Source of the DNA: Branchiostoma lanceolatum
Taxonomy: Eukaryota > Chordata > Leptocardii > Amphioxiformes > Branchiostomatidae
Length of the DNA stretch: 64,000 nt
Assembly: GCF_035083965.1 (NCBI RefSeq)
Contig: NC_089732.1
Span: 12,601,424 to 12,665,423 of the forward strand
Direction of reading: 5' to 3'
Position 1 is the stretch's first letter, and each line of letters starts with the position of its first letter. This document shows, piece by piece, positions 13,138 to 25,900 of the stretch. The notes beneath the pieces are model-generated. The model searched no databases and was not told the origin of the DNA. It saw only the letters and a list, made by a program, of their open reading frames with translations. The position numbers and the translations under genes are program-made.

Positions 13138-13425
13138 CAATGGATGGCCGAGTGGGTAGAGAGTGTTCGCCTTGCATACGGTAGGTCGTGAGTTCGATCC
13201 CTGGCCGGATCATACCAAAGACTCTAGAAATGGTACATACTGCTGCTTTCTCTGCTTAGCACTCAGCATTTGGGAAAGAGTATGGTAGTTTAAACACACG
13301 CCACTACCAGTAGACCTGCTGTAGTGACTTGCACAAAGTTGTGTGGCCCGGGGCTGCCGAAACGGAGATGGGCACCGCCTTATGCACCGTCTGGTGCGGG
13401 GAGGACTTTAACTCTTTAACTGGTA
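13138..13425 (+). repeat. tRNA-derived SINE family A
   Basis: The head resembles a tRNA gene: GGATGGCCGAGTGGGTAGAG is A-box-like and GAGTTCGATCC is B-box-like. A tRNA-unrelated body follows, ending in GGACTTTAACTC. A near-identical copy is at 49,020-49,312, a minus-strand relative at 17,590-17,890 and a head fragment at 1530-1630. It is not a tRNA gene, because the acceptor and anticodon stems do not pair. Confidence 0.75.
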
Positions 13426-14314
13426 TGTGGACTAAGTACTTCTCTGACCAAGTTCTAGTGATAGTATAGATTGATCATAAGCGGCCTTCTTGACATCATC
13501 TAAAAATGCCCTATCGGAAAACCATTCAACGTAGTAGCTTAACGGGGGAAGTCAGTAATAGGAAATGGATACAAGACGATATATACATTCGTGCCACGGA
13601 AATTTAAATTAAAAAAATTTAATGCTCAGCCAATAAACATGCGGTTATCTTGTTCGCTATCCTGTTTATGAAATATCATAAAAAGGCATACATCTCCTTT
13701 TTGGTAGTTCTACTGTGGGTGGCTATGATAATCATAGCTGCATTTACTGACATTGGAAAATGTTAAGGCTCTATCTATACCATCTCCAGACACCTTTCCA
13801 TGACCTTCATTTCAAGCATGTATTACGCATTAGGGACCAAACCCTCGCTTTTTTAATTCAAAAGGAAAAATATAGTCTCTTCTGAAAGTAGAGAAGTACT
13901 GACCAAGTAAAGACTCGATTTGAATGCGAGTTGTGCATAGAGCACATCATCCATTTGCCGACCCTTTGAACAATCAAAACAAACTTCTGAGGAAGACTTA
14001 TAGTATGTCTTACTTATAGGTTTGCGTAGCAAAACCTTTGTTGGATCCGTTGGCATGTGTGGTGGCCGCCATATTGAATTGTGACGTCACAGGGTCGCCA
14101 TACCATTTTTGGGGAGTGGTGTTTTTTCTTGGTCGCTAGCGTTCTTTCTATTTCTAACAAATCAGCACACAACTATCACACATTCAACTCAAATAAAAAG
14201 AAATATTAAATACCAATTCATATTTATAGAAAGGTCCCGTAATCGCGAAACTAACGTAGTAAACTTGAAGTATATGTAGCACAAATACTTAACTCTAGTT
14301 TAACAGTTGCGTGC

Positions 14315-14590
14315 GTATACGCCTCTGGAACTAGAAGCAGTGAGTTCGATCCCGGCTGTGTCGCTCACCCGACATGCACGCAACTGGAGAGCTAGGGTCG
14401 CAGTCCTTATGACGGGACGTTAAGCCGTAGTTCATTGCAGTTGTCGAAAAGAGATAGGGGATTTTCCCCGGTACAATAAACCTGTAAATCTGTCTTCTCT
14501 GTCACGACCAGTGGGAGAATAGCTATTCAGTGAGATAAACTGGATCGAGATAACTTTCCTTTCCGATCCTGGCAGTTTAACTCTGTACTA
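14315..14590 (+). repeat. tRNA-derived SINE family B
   Basis: Contains the tRNA-like phrase GTGAGTTCGATCCCGGCTGT and a conserved body (GGGACGTTAAGCCGTAGTTC, then CTCTGTCACGACCAGTGG). Other copies are at 19,085-19,400 and 29,005-29,260 on plus and 39,225-39,560 on minus, with a fragment near 55,010-55,090. Confidence 0.75.
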
Positions 14591-15107
14591 TGACAACTAC
14601 CAACTTGAACATAGAAAACCTTTGATGCTCACAAGCAAGGTTGATTATCAAGGTTTTACAAGAAAATCTCACCCTGAAAAATTCTACTCGCGAGCACCAG
14701 CACATCTCTTTGTCAGTTTCCTCATCTTAGATCTACCATCTTTTGTGAACAATTGATTCTTCGCCTCTGTATGTATAGGAAATTTGACCTTGCAAACCAT
14801 TATTTCATCTCTTACTGTAAGCACGGAATTATACCTACGAAGATACATCACCCCCACCCCCCTAACATTGCCATTGCAATACATACTCATGACTTTCACC
14901 TAGGAAAAGATTCCATTGGCACTGTGAGTGCAGATGCTCCAAAGAAGTGGTTCAAGGGATCGCTTGTTACCATCTCTTTGTATGTGGTTCATACCAAGAA
15001 GGCAGAGGTCGGGCTGGAAACATGACTTCTAAAGATAACGAGCCTCCTGGGTTCTCCCGATTTAGGAATATTCTGGTCTCTTCGTGATAAGTTTCACATA
15101 GTCTGAC

Positions 15108-15310
15108 GTGATGGCTGTTTCTTCGCTTCCGAAGATCACTGGGAAGGTTGTCCTCCTCTGCAGGCTCTCCTGTGGCTGTGTATCCCAATCCTTGATCTGC
15201 ACACTCTGCTGCAGGCCGGGCATGTAAAGCCTTGTGTAGGTGGTGACTGGGCAGCAGCAGCTTTTCGGTGGCTTCTCTTCTCTGCAGCAGTCTCTCTTCG
15301 TATACATGTC
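15108..15310 (-). mobile_element. 3' end of the same zinc-finger-tailed LINE (copy 2)
   Basis: Homologous to 6385-6700 over about 190 bp. The minus strand again encodes the finger TCPACSRVCRSRIGIHSHRR, here with an intact histidine pair. The upstream part is out of frame, so the copy is dead. Confidence 0.6.
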
Positions 15311-15754
15311 ATAAAGGATGCACATTGTATTTTTACACAAGCTTTTCCAGGAAACCTATTATCCTCATCGTTGTAATTGATTTGAACAAACTATCCATAC
15401 AGAGACAAGTACGAAAAGTATCTAACCGTCAAAAGATTCTAGATTCATGCTGGTTGAACAGAAGTTGTCTAAGCCACAATCAGTTGAAAAGTTGCGATAT
15501 AATATCAGTTACAATGAAGCACATTGGTGTATTCCTTTGACACTAAGCAGTGTATGGTAACTCAAGATATCGATGTTATTGGTAGCAGGATGATTTTACA
15601 CAAAAGTTAAAATATCGAATGCTCATGGCCGGCAGTGACAGTGACGTTGAGCACGGGTGCACATCTCATTGCACTTACATATATATCATGGAGACCTTAT
15701 TCGTAAAGAAATGTGCAAAAATTAAAATCATGATAGCTTTCTTTTATTTTCTTC

Positions 15755-16110
15755 CATGACCTACTACAGAAAGCAATAGCTAGTGAAGTTTTGACAAAGC
15801 CAAGGACTAAAATGGGCTGCAAAGGCCAGAAAAACGCCAGATACGTGTCTGTGAATAACCAATGCCCATAACTGCTAAGGGTTCATTCGTTGCTTACTGA
15901 AACGTCTTCTTGTGCCAACAAAGTTGCATCATGACCTAATACAGAAATAAATTGCTAGTGACGTTTTGACAAAGCCAAGGACTAAAATGGGCTGCAAAGG
16001 CCAGAAGAACATCCGATACGTGTCTGTGATTAATCAATGATTCATAGCTGCTAAGGGTTCATTCGTTCCTTACTGAAACGTCTCCTTGTGCCAACAATGT
16101 TGCATCAGTA
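15755..16110 (+). repeat. Tandem duplication, two ~180-bp units
   Basis: The first unit runs from about 15,755 to 15,934 and the second from 15,935 to 16,110. They share long identical blocks such as CAAAGCCAAGGACTAAAATG and GCTAAGGGTTCATTCGTT, with scattered substitutions and small indels. Neither unit has a sustained open frame. Confidence 0.8.
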
Positions 16111-16719
16111 TGCTGGACTGCCCTCATGGCATCTGGCCTTAAAGTGTTTATGGGCGGCAGGTTTAAATGTGCATGTTTTACCAGCAATTTCAATTTTCCG
16201 CAGCAAATTGTGTTTTACGGATGGAGATTCCGTGCCATACGACAAGCCCCTAATGCAGTATATACAGAGTAACTCAAACTCTCTTAAAGAAGTAAGAAAA
16301 TCAAGCCAGGCAATATCTTCAAAGCGACTGTTACGATCCCTTTTAGTCTAATCACGTCTGAAACCGTCCCCATTGAGGCATTAAGTCCTCAAAACTCGAA
16401 AACGGTCATCTTTGGAAATGAGGCATATCGGGGGCAAATCCTGACTGGACCATAACCGCTGGGAGTACGTAAGAGGATTGGTAACGTATTGTAGGAAGTG
16501 GATAACCCTTAGTGTTCACCAGTTGCCTCCGGGGATATCATCTGGAAGTAGCCATTTAGCCATTACAAGAGGTTTACTGGCGCCAACATGGTTAAGCAAC
16601 GCTGATTAAAGGATGATCAAAGATGGTAAGGCTCATGCACTCCCATGTGACGCGGCCGATGCACCGGGCTTTAACCCGATTAGGAACAGCACACGAACAT
16701 AATCCTCTCTCTCTCTCTC

Positions 16720-16876
16720 TAGCCTCCATAGCAGGCTCTGAACCGGCCTTTTTGGGGGCTAAATAATACACTTTTTGCAGTAACCATTTTGCCGAAAAAA
16801 TGGTTACGGGGGTGGCTGCAAAAGGTGTATTATTTAGCCCCCAAAAAGGCCGGTTCAGAGCCTGCTATGGAGGCTA
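16720..16876. mobile_element. Foldback element, 157 bp, within a CT microsatellite
   Basis: Two almost perfectly complementary arms of about 70 bp run from TAGCCTCCATAGCAGG to CCTGCTATGGAGGCTA, separated by a loop of a few bases. CT dinucleotide repeats flank both sides, so the target-site duplication is ambiguous. The termini resemble those of the elements at 27,972, 60,548 and 60,974. Confidence 0.8.
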
Positions 16877-17589
16877 TCTCTCTCTCCATAGTATTTATTA
16901 TTTGAATATCTAGGGTGTTGCCTTCAGTTAACATCATGGTAACTGATTTCCTATGAAGCCCTTATAAAACCATAACAAATACTTTCTACAAACCGAATGA
17001 ATAACACATTTACAATAATTTTACGTAAGGTAGTTGCGATCTAGCATAGGAGCAATAAATCATAAAAACAACTTAGGATGACTAAAGAAGAACAACTCAA
17101 ATCATAACTTCTGTTCTTTCTATTGTTAAAAAACACATTTGAGGAGGTTCAGAAACAATTCTAGCTTACCAACATTCTTATAACATACTTTGCACTAACC
17201 AGTCAGGTTTCAGGCCATGCAGGCTACTTAACTACTACTACCTTACTTGACGTCACTGATCATATATTGCATAATATAAACACTGGTAAATCAATCGGTA
17301 GTCTTTCTCTATTTGAAAAAGGCGTTCGATACAGTTGAACACAGCTTTCTTTTTACTTAGCTAACTGGATCACAAACTATCTCGCAAATGCATGCCCAAT
17401 AGTATTTCTGTTTTTTCTTTGGCTGTAAAATGTTCATCAGGACACCCTAGACTCTGTGATGCATTTTTGTGGCAGTCAATTATCTGGCGTTGCCCCCTAA
17501 CAACATACCAATTACTGAGTTTTTCGTGATGTTTATCTTTTTGAATGGCTAGCAGAAAGGATGCTGGAAAGGATTCTAATTAGTTAAAA

Positions 17590-17890
17590 TCCTCCCACAC
17601 CATGAGGTGTATAGGGCGGTGCCCATCCCCGTTTCATAGCCTTGGGCCACACTGTGGTGCAATCACTGCAGCAGGGGGGCTAGTCCACTGGCAGTGGAGT
17701 GTGTTTAACTTCCATACTGTTCCAGAAGTATGTACTATTTCTATAAAGTCTTTGGTATGACTCAATGCGCCTCTTGTCCTAAAGGTGTCCTATCCGGAGT
17801 TGAACTCGGGCCTTCTGGTTCCAAGTAATCAGAACCAGATGTGGTAAGTAACAGAAGCGCAGACCATTACGCCACAGAGATATCCCAAGG
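17590..17890 (-). repeat. SINE (family A body, different tRNA-like head)
   Basis: The reverse complement carries the family A body phrases (GCACCGTCTGGTGCGG-like and the AGTATGGA...TTAAACACAC region). Its 5' part, however, has a different tRNA-like head near 17,790-17,885, with the B-box-like GAGTTGAACTCG in plus orientation. It is probably a chimeric or older subfamily. Confidence 0.55.
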
Positions 17891-19084
17891 ATTCTAATAC
17901 TTATGCCAAAATAGTTTACTTTTGAGATAACAAGTCACCGTATGGTCACATTCACAATTTTTTTATAGACGGTCAAATTTTCCCCAAGAAGTGCTCAGAA
18001 TGTATCCCTTGTTGGCACCAAACTTTTCATGTATTACCTGAAAGTTAGTTGCAAGTTAGTTGCAGCATGAATATATATGACACGTTCTCTGCTGTTAAAG
18101 ATGGGTGAGTGGTTCGCATGCACTGGCGCCACAGTTCTCATTGATAACAATCAGCTGCCTCTTGTCATCTCGGAGATCAGGAAGGTAGGCTCCTGGGATT
18201 TTAGGGCATTTACACGGAACTGTACCGGCCTAATTTGTCACAAGGGAGAACATCATACTTGCTAAAACACTAGCACTTTATACACTCGATTAGCTGTGCA
18301 AGTTGCCTGGTTTCAATCCATCATAAATGGTTAAGGTTAGACCTAATGGCACCATACATGTCTTAAATCTTTACATTTTGGTGACTTCTTCTTTTGCAGA
18401 TGCAACTATATCGGCCAGTGTAATTGCTTTTCTGTGTCACAAAATGTCAGAAAAACAGTTTGACAGCAAGTGTTTTGAGACAGGAGAGATGTAGATAAAG
18501 AGAATTGTCAGGAACGAACAATATAGTATTGTTTTTCTTTACTTCAGTATTGTGTAGAGAGCTGATGCACAATGTACATAGTACCGGAATTCGCTTTTAC
18601 CGTGCAAGTCTTGACAAAACGAAATTATGTCAGAATCTACATACACTTAAAACATTTAGTAGATCCTGCGTTACATCAAACGTGTGGCATATAATAACTT
18701 GTTTTATATCATAATGAAGCTGCCAAAAATGTGTTACAGTAGCACAAGGATAAAACAGGATCTAACGTTACTCCTCGTGGATTAAGCCTTATAACAGTGC
18801 ATGTACATTCCTAGAATCGCTGCATACATGGGAGCTAAGTCAGATAAAACCCCATGCAGTCTACCTTTGATGAATTTTCCAATCAATACAAATCCCGAGT
18901 AGCAATCTACAAAACATGGGGGATTATGTGCTTAACACCTATCAAAAACTAATAACAAAATGACCTTTTTCATCGATGTGTACCTCAACAAAAATAAGGC
19001 CATTGACCTATATGTACTATAATTTTAAGGCTATTGACCTAAATAAACTATCATTCTAGCACGTGATGGCTTGTGTGCTTGAGG

Positions 19085-19400
19085 GTAGCGTACATATAGT
19101 CCAGTGGTTAGCAGGCCTGTCTCTGGAACTAAAAGCTGTGAGTTCAATCCCGGCTTTGTCGCTCACCTGACATGCACATTACCAAAAAGGGACGCAGTTC
19201 TTTTTAGTATGGGACGTTAAGCCGTGGTTCACTGTTCATTGTGCTTGTCAAAAAGAGCTAGGGGAATATCAGCCGTACAATGAATCTGTAATGTGAGTAG
19301 CTTCTGTTTTCTCTGTCTCAATTAATTTTAATAGCTCTTAAGTGAGCTAAACTGGTTTGATATCACTTTCATTCCCACTCCCAGTTGAGGAACATTAAAG
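19085..19400 (+). repeat. tRNA-derived SINE family B copy
   Basis: Shares the tRNA-like phrase GTGAGTTCAATCCCGGCTTT and the GGGACGTTAAGCCGTGG body with the copies at 14.3 and 29.0 kb. It lies about 600 bp downstream of the HEATR1 stop codon. Confidence 0.7.
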
Positions 19401-19983
19401 TGATAGCCTAGGGAGCACGTACATGTGTAGTGTAAATTACAGGAAAGTGTCATATGTACACATGTATGTTCATGCATTTTTACATGATTGTATAATTGAC
19501 TTTTTTATGGGGGAAACAAACAAATGTCTACATTTGTCACACCTGGTCAAATAACATTCAATATGTATGCAATAAAAACACAAAAGGTGTTATCTTTCAA
19601 ACATAATTCAAAATCAACTTCAATTGTAAGACCTTTTTAGCATCTGCTACAGTTTTTGCATAATTCATATACTGTATATGTTTACATTTACAATGCAATT
19701 TTGTGCATCAATGTAACCAAGAGAAAAAATCTGAAGTCAAGCTCTACAGCATAATCGTAATAATAATAACAATTAAGCTAAATCAATGTTACACCGTATA
19801 CGTATCCATGCTAAATCATGCAGTTTCAGATATGATGGTGTAACACACAGATATGATGGTGTAACACATGACATTGCGAATGTGTAAGTAATCACCAGAG
19901 AAATGTAGCGTAACTAATTGCCTTGTTTACTTAGTGAAGGGTGTCCAGAAGACACCCTGACGCCTGGCTAGCTAATAGCCTGT

Positions 19984-22900
19984 TCAGAAGTATTTCTGCA
20001 GATCCTCTCCCAGAGTGGTTTCCATCTCACCAATCACCTTCTGACACTGGTCCTCCACTTCCTCACACTCATCTGTAAAGTACAAAACAATGTTTAAAAC
20101 TTCTGTTCATCATTTTCCTAGAACTAAATCGTAGGAAAGAAAGAAGAAGAAAAAAGACTGAAGAAAGACTAAATGCAGCCAGAGGTTGTTACCACAACTA
20201 CCTGAGCTGCAGAACACAGTGGATCATCATCATCATATCGAAGGATTGTACTCATTGCCATCAAGTACTTTAAGAGCATCCTTACTAGAGAGCTTTAATC
20301 AACAATTAAACTAATGTTAGATGTGCGAAGTGTAAATGTGACAGGTTGTCACATGTGTACATGTAAGTGTACTATAACCAGCTGCTGCCTCACTGCACGA
20401 AGCTAGTGTGTTATGCCAACCCTACACCACTCCTTCCTGACATCAAAAAATGAACACCATAGCATGTCCATAACAAAAGATACAAAAAAGTTCTGCTGTA
20501 GTACCAAGGATGGCCACTAGGAGGCCCATAGTCAACCTAAACCTTTGTCTTCCCCAAACCTACCCACATAGCAAATATCAAAATCCAACCAAAGGCTCTT
20601 AAGTTAATCTGGCCAAAAATTTCTGTAAACACACATACAAACACAGACACACCCAAAACAAACTGTACCTCCATTTTTCATGGAGGTAATAATGATAAAT
20701 CATTTTCAAGTAACTGTTAGAAAATTGGATCACAAAACCACCCAGGCAAGACAAACTAGAATTATTGGTCCATTAAATTTTTTTGTGTTTTGACAAGTCA
20801 TGTTAATGACTCAGTGGCATCTGTGTGGCATAGTGGCAGAGCATCCGGCTATGAACCAATAAGACCCAGGTTCAATCCCCAGTGGAGTACCCAAACATGT
20901 CCGGACATGCACCCGGACGTTGGGAAAGGCACTTATTACATATTTCCCATGTCCTTAGCCCAACAGTAGGGTTGGGGTTGGCGTTAGGAGGGGCCTCCAG
21001 CCATAAAAACTCTTGCTACAAAAAGACTTGCACTTGATGAGGAGTTCTGGGGCAAGCACGTCCAACCCCCGTATGATGGGGGATAAAAGACGCAAAATTG
21101 GAGAGAGAGAGAATAATACTATAGGCATGATAAATTTTCTGACCTTCCATAAGCTCTGCAAGGAAGGGGATGGTCTCAGGCAGTAGTACCATGAAGCTTT
21201 CTCCCAGCTTCTTCTGGAACTCTTCCAGGACTTGTAATGCTGCAAATCGAACCTGTGTGGGTAAAGAAAAAAAAAAAATCAGGATCTCTGGTCTTGGCTT
21301 TCTACAGAACTCTTCCAGGATCTATAATTCTGTGAATCTAACCTGTGTTTTGAACAAAATGAAAACAAATACTTTGTATACATGTATAACTTCAATGTAC
21401 AATGTTGTTGAGGTTGTGTGGTTTCTCAGGACAGGGTGGGTTAACTTATGTAAAAATAGACAGGGCTGTTTTATCATTGTTCATGACTAGAGGTACTGTA
21501 AATGCAGAAATGTTTGAGGTGGTTTTATGTCTGCAGTTTTCTGGGCGACCCCTTCACCGTACCGTGACCTAAAAACCACCGAGAACATTTTTGTCCAATA
21601 CTGTAGCAGTATGTGACTATAGCGCTGCCGCAAACTTAAAACCACCGCGAACACCCCATTTTTGCCTTTACAGTAGTTGCCTGCGTCAGGTGGTTGCCCG
21701 ACCAAGTTTGACTGTATTTCATAAAGCACATTTTTTCTAATAGAATGTGACCTGTACACCTGGAAAATAACAGCACGGAGACTTGCTGCCCTAATGTGCT
21801 CACATTTCCAGACACAACAGAAGAATCTGTATGCCGTATTTTAAAAAGCACATACCGCAGTATGGAATACTTTCATGCGTCGATGAAGGTTAGACATCTA
21901 GGAGTGGTAATGAGATATGCCAAAAAACAGTTACTCTAGCAACTGGATATGATTTTGAAACAGTCAGACATTTCAGGCAGCATTGAATAAAGGGAAGAAC
22001 TGGAGAATCAGGTTTCATACCAGAACTCTGAATTCAGCATGAAAGTTCATCTGTGTTGGTAGAATTCATTATTAACAAGAATAAACTTTTTGTCCAACAC
22101 TTTAGAAAGAAATTGGGACTTACCCCAAATTTTCGGTTGACTCCATCAACCCTGTTCGAGGAATGACCCGGCTTCTGCAAGTTATCTGGCACGTATGACC
22201 CGCTACTGCGATCACGTGTCACTGACGTCACGTTGAAGTAGCCGGGTCATTCCGTGAACAGGGTTGATGGAGTCCACCGAAAATTTGGGGTAAGTCCCAA
22301 TTTCTTTCTTAAGTGTTGGACGAAAAGCTTAGTCTCGTCAATAAAGAACTCTGAATTGATATGTTAACCTTGTCTGACTTCGTCTTCAATAATTGGACTA
22401 TCCTAAAGTTGTCTTCCCCTGATCAACATACATGACTGTACATGTATCATATCAAGCTGCTCGAGTAACTGTTTTTTGGTGAATACTGTTTCATGTGTTG
22501 TTCTCTTACCTTCGGTGAGTCGTGTCGAGTCTTCAGCATGATTTGGTAGTGTAGAGGCTTCCATGAGGCGTCGTCACCTACCGCAACAGCAAACTGTGCG
22601 ATACACGGCACCACATGGCTCTCCACTCTGGCTGCAAAGACTTCTTCACCTCCCTGAAGGTTCTCAATCTAGTGCAGAAAAAGTGCTGTAAAATCTTTCT
22701 TTTTCTTAACCCTTAGCACACTGAAGTAGCAGTTTGGCACACCATTCACTATTCGTTACAGAGTTAGGCAGCAGGGAGAAGGCTAAAGTAGACTGCCTTT
22801 GTTATATATCCTACAGTATAAGATTCTTTACGAGAATACATTGTAAAGCATCCTATAGACTGAATATCAGCTTTGGGCCTAAAAACCCATTAGTGGCTCC

Positions 22901-25900
22901 AATAAAAGGGTTGAGTGAGTTTTGACAAGGAAGTCTATGAAACTATTAAAATCAAATCTAGATTGTAAGTGTGCCAGAAGGAATAAACTTGGATTTTAGG
23001 CGCAGTTTACATTACGTTTTTCGCGTCAGCGGCGAAATTTCCTGCTGTCGTGAGGCCGCTGTCGCGACGTCTCTATATAGACACACCGCCCGGAAATCTG
23101 ACAGACACCTGCGGTGCTTACATTTCGCCATCTTGTAGAAAGTATCGGGCGTAAGCATAACAAAAGCAAGAAACAAAATTGTATGATTGTACAACGGTAG
23201 ACGGCGTCTCCCCGCCCGTATTAAACTACAATGCAAAGCCTTGTTTATGTGTAGATATTCCATGCTCATCACTCGTAAATGTGGGGAGGGGGGCACAAGT
23301 ACGATAAATATATCCGCGGGGAAATGAATGCACGGCACAAAAGTCGCCGCGGATCCCGCGAATCTCTCTCTCTATATATATACCGGGGATCTAAGTAGAC
23401 TTACAGTATGCTAATCAACGCGTGCTTTATGCTAATCGCCGAAACCCTGACTCCCGCTGACGCGAGCCCGACGTATTCTCTTTAGACGGAGTTTGAAGTT
23501 GACGGGGACTCCCGCTGTGCTGACGGGCGACGGCTTCGAAGCTGACGGGAGAAAATTTGTTGACAGCGGGACTACGTCGACGGGAATTGTCTTTACACGG
23601 GGTTCCCGCTGTCGCCAGTGGCGTTGACGCCAGTGGCGCTGACGGCAAAAGTATAATGTAAAGAGAGCCTTAGTGTTCATCAAGTTATTCTACATGTAGG
23701 TCATAGTTTAGTTTGTTAACAATCTGCATGATACTAGGCACAGCTATATGCATCTGTGTTCCGACATCTTCTATCCCTAACATAGGGCTGTCAGACATCA
23801 TGTGAATATAGAATACAACACAGCGTACTCCAGTCCGTATCAATGAGGTACCAGCCTGGGGTCAAATCGCCCGAAAGCTGGACGGCAATTTGACCTGCGG
23901 GAAGGCTGGGACCAAGGAATACACCATGTTGTTTTTCATTTATAATACGTCATACCAACCAGGAAATGGCATATTTCAATGTGAAAAGCACCAGAAGTGG
24001 AGAAAATTTTCAGTCAAATTCTGTCTCAAACAAAAAGTTGTGAAAACATCAATTCCAACTTCCAGGTCCTGTATTTGAATTTTGAAGTGCTTTTGAATCA
24101 TTTGATGGAAGCTTGCGGACACAACCGTATCATTAGCCGTATTCCGGCCAGGTATGACATATGGGTGGTCCCTTCTTACCTGGTCCACTAGAGGCTGCAT
24201 CAGGAGGTCAAAGGTCTCCTTGTTGACAAAGTTCTCATTATCATAGAGGAACACCTTGTAGAGACAGTCCATGATGTATCCTAGCAACAGGGAGGACTTT
24301 CTCTGCTCTGCGTCACTGTCACCAAAAAATGGCTCTTCTGAAAAAAAAAGGAAAATTTTTCTGTAATTCTGTTTTTACAGTCCTCACAAGATAAATTTGG
24401 TACAAAGTTTTTACAACATAATGTCTACATTACTTTATTAGTTTTGTCAGACAACATCAAAGGAAAACCCTGAAAGACTTAGTATCAGGTGCATTTATCA
24501 TAACTTCTCATTTTCTTATCTACCACAATGGACATACAGTATATGTACGTACATCGTGTCCTTTTATGGGAAGTTTCAGATTACATTGTAAGGCCACACC
24601 AATTTATTTTTCTTGTTTAACAGATTTTTTTGTTAATTTTAGCAACAAAAAAATCATGAAAACAGAAGGCTGGGGTGAAAACTTATACCTGACCCTGTTC
24701 ACTCCCTGAAATTGTGAGCACCAAAGTAAAAACTTTCCTCTGAGATTCTGTTTTCCTGTTGATTTTCCAATGTAGCATTTTAATTAAAATGGTGTGGCCT
24801 TAAAGATTAAAAAAATATGGCTAAAATCTATAAAATCTGTTATTCTTTTTCAATGTCCAACTTTGTATAACACACAGAGAATTTGAAAATTAATACCTGC
24901 TTTGATGACATTGTTGGAGTCGAGCGTAGCCGCAGCATTTTTGACAACGTGGCCAGCAAACAGCACAAACAGACTCTTCAGCCTGTCGGCCATGGCCTCT
25001 GCCAGCCGGTAGAACGTCAGTAACCTCTCCCTGGAACTGTCTGGGCGGCTGGCCCAGTCATACAGCTGGAGTATGGACAGAAGAACAAGCATATAAGGTC
25101 TCATTCCTGTGTTACTCCGCGTGTAGACTCCCAAAGAATCCGTACCCAAAAACATGAACGGCTGCATGAACGTGTTTATATCGGTGGGAAATTCCCTTTT
25201 AGCTAGCCTAACTGATCTCATTTGCGTCAAACTGATGAAAGCTTGTTTGCAACTGAAGAAATTTGCAAGTAAAGTTCGTCAGCTGCGCACGAGGTCGGAC
25301 GTCCACCGCCCGCCATTCTCGGTGATGCGGCCGTGCGCTTTCAGCTGAAAAGTGCCTTTTTTTGGGGTGTACATGTACATGTAGCTACAATGTAAGTGCA
25401 GTTTGTAATTGCTATAAAAAGAGATTTCATGTAGACAGTGAAACTGTTGGCAATTTTTTTGCATGATCTAGGGTAAATGTGCTCAACAGAGAATGAATAA
25501 CATTGGTGCATTTCCTACAGCTTCATTTCGAACCCGCCCATATGTAAAACACTTTTTATAACATCTAAGCCTATGGGGCAAAAAAACTCATGAATGAGAC
25601 CATAAAAATAAGTTATAAATTCATTAACCAGTTGTAATTAAGATGCTGATACTGTCAAGTTTATGTCTGAGCAAAACCTTCTTTAGGTTTCAACTGATGC
25701 ATAGTAAAACTTTAAGTATGTGTGCAATATGATTAAATGAATTTGAATATTTGCCTTTTCCTATACACCTTTATCACATCCAGGATCTTGTAGAAGGTTA
25801 GTGTGGGATCATGTCAAATATTTGGATTGCTTTTTGTTGAATACAGGTTTCATGCTATTGTAAGCACAAGCACGTTTTTATCAAAATGGTACATGAAATA

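Noticed and set aside
13138..13215. tRNA-like sequences with A and B boxes at 13.1, 14.3, 19.1, 20.8, 29.0, 49.0 and 51.1 kb.
   Set aside because: The acceptor and anticodon stems do not pair, and each is followed by a shared non-tRNA body, so these are SINE heads and not tRNA genes.
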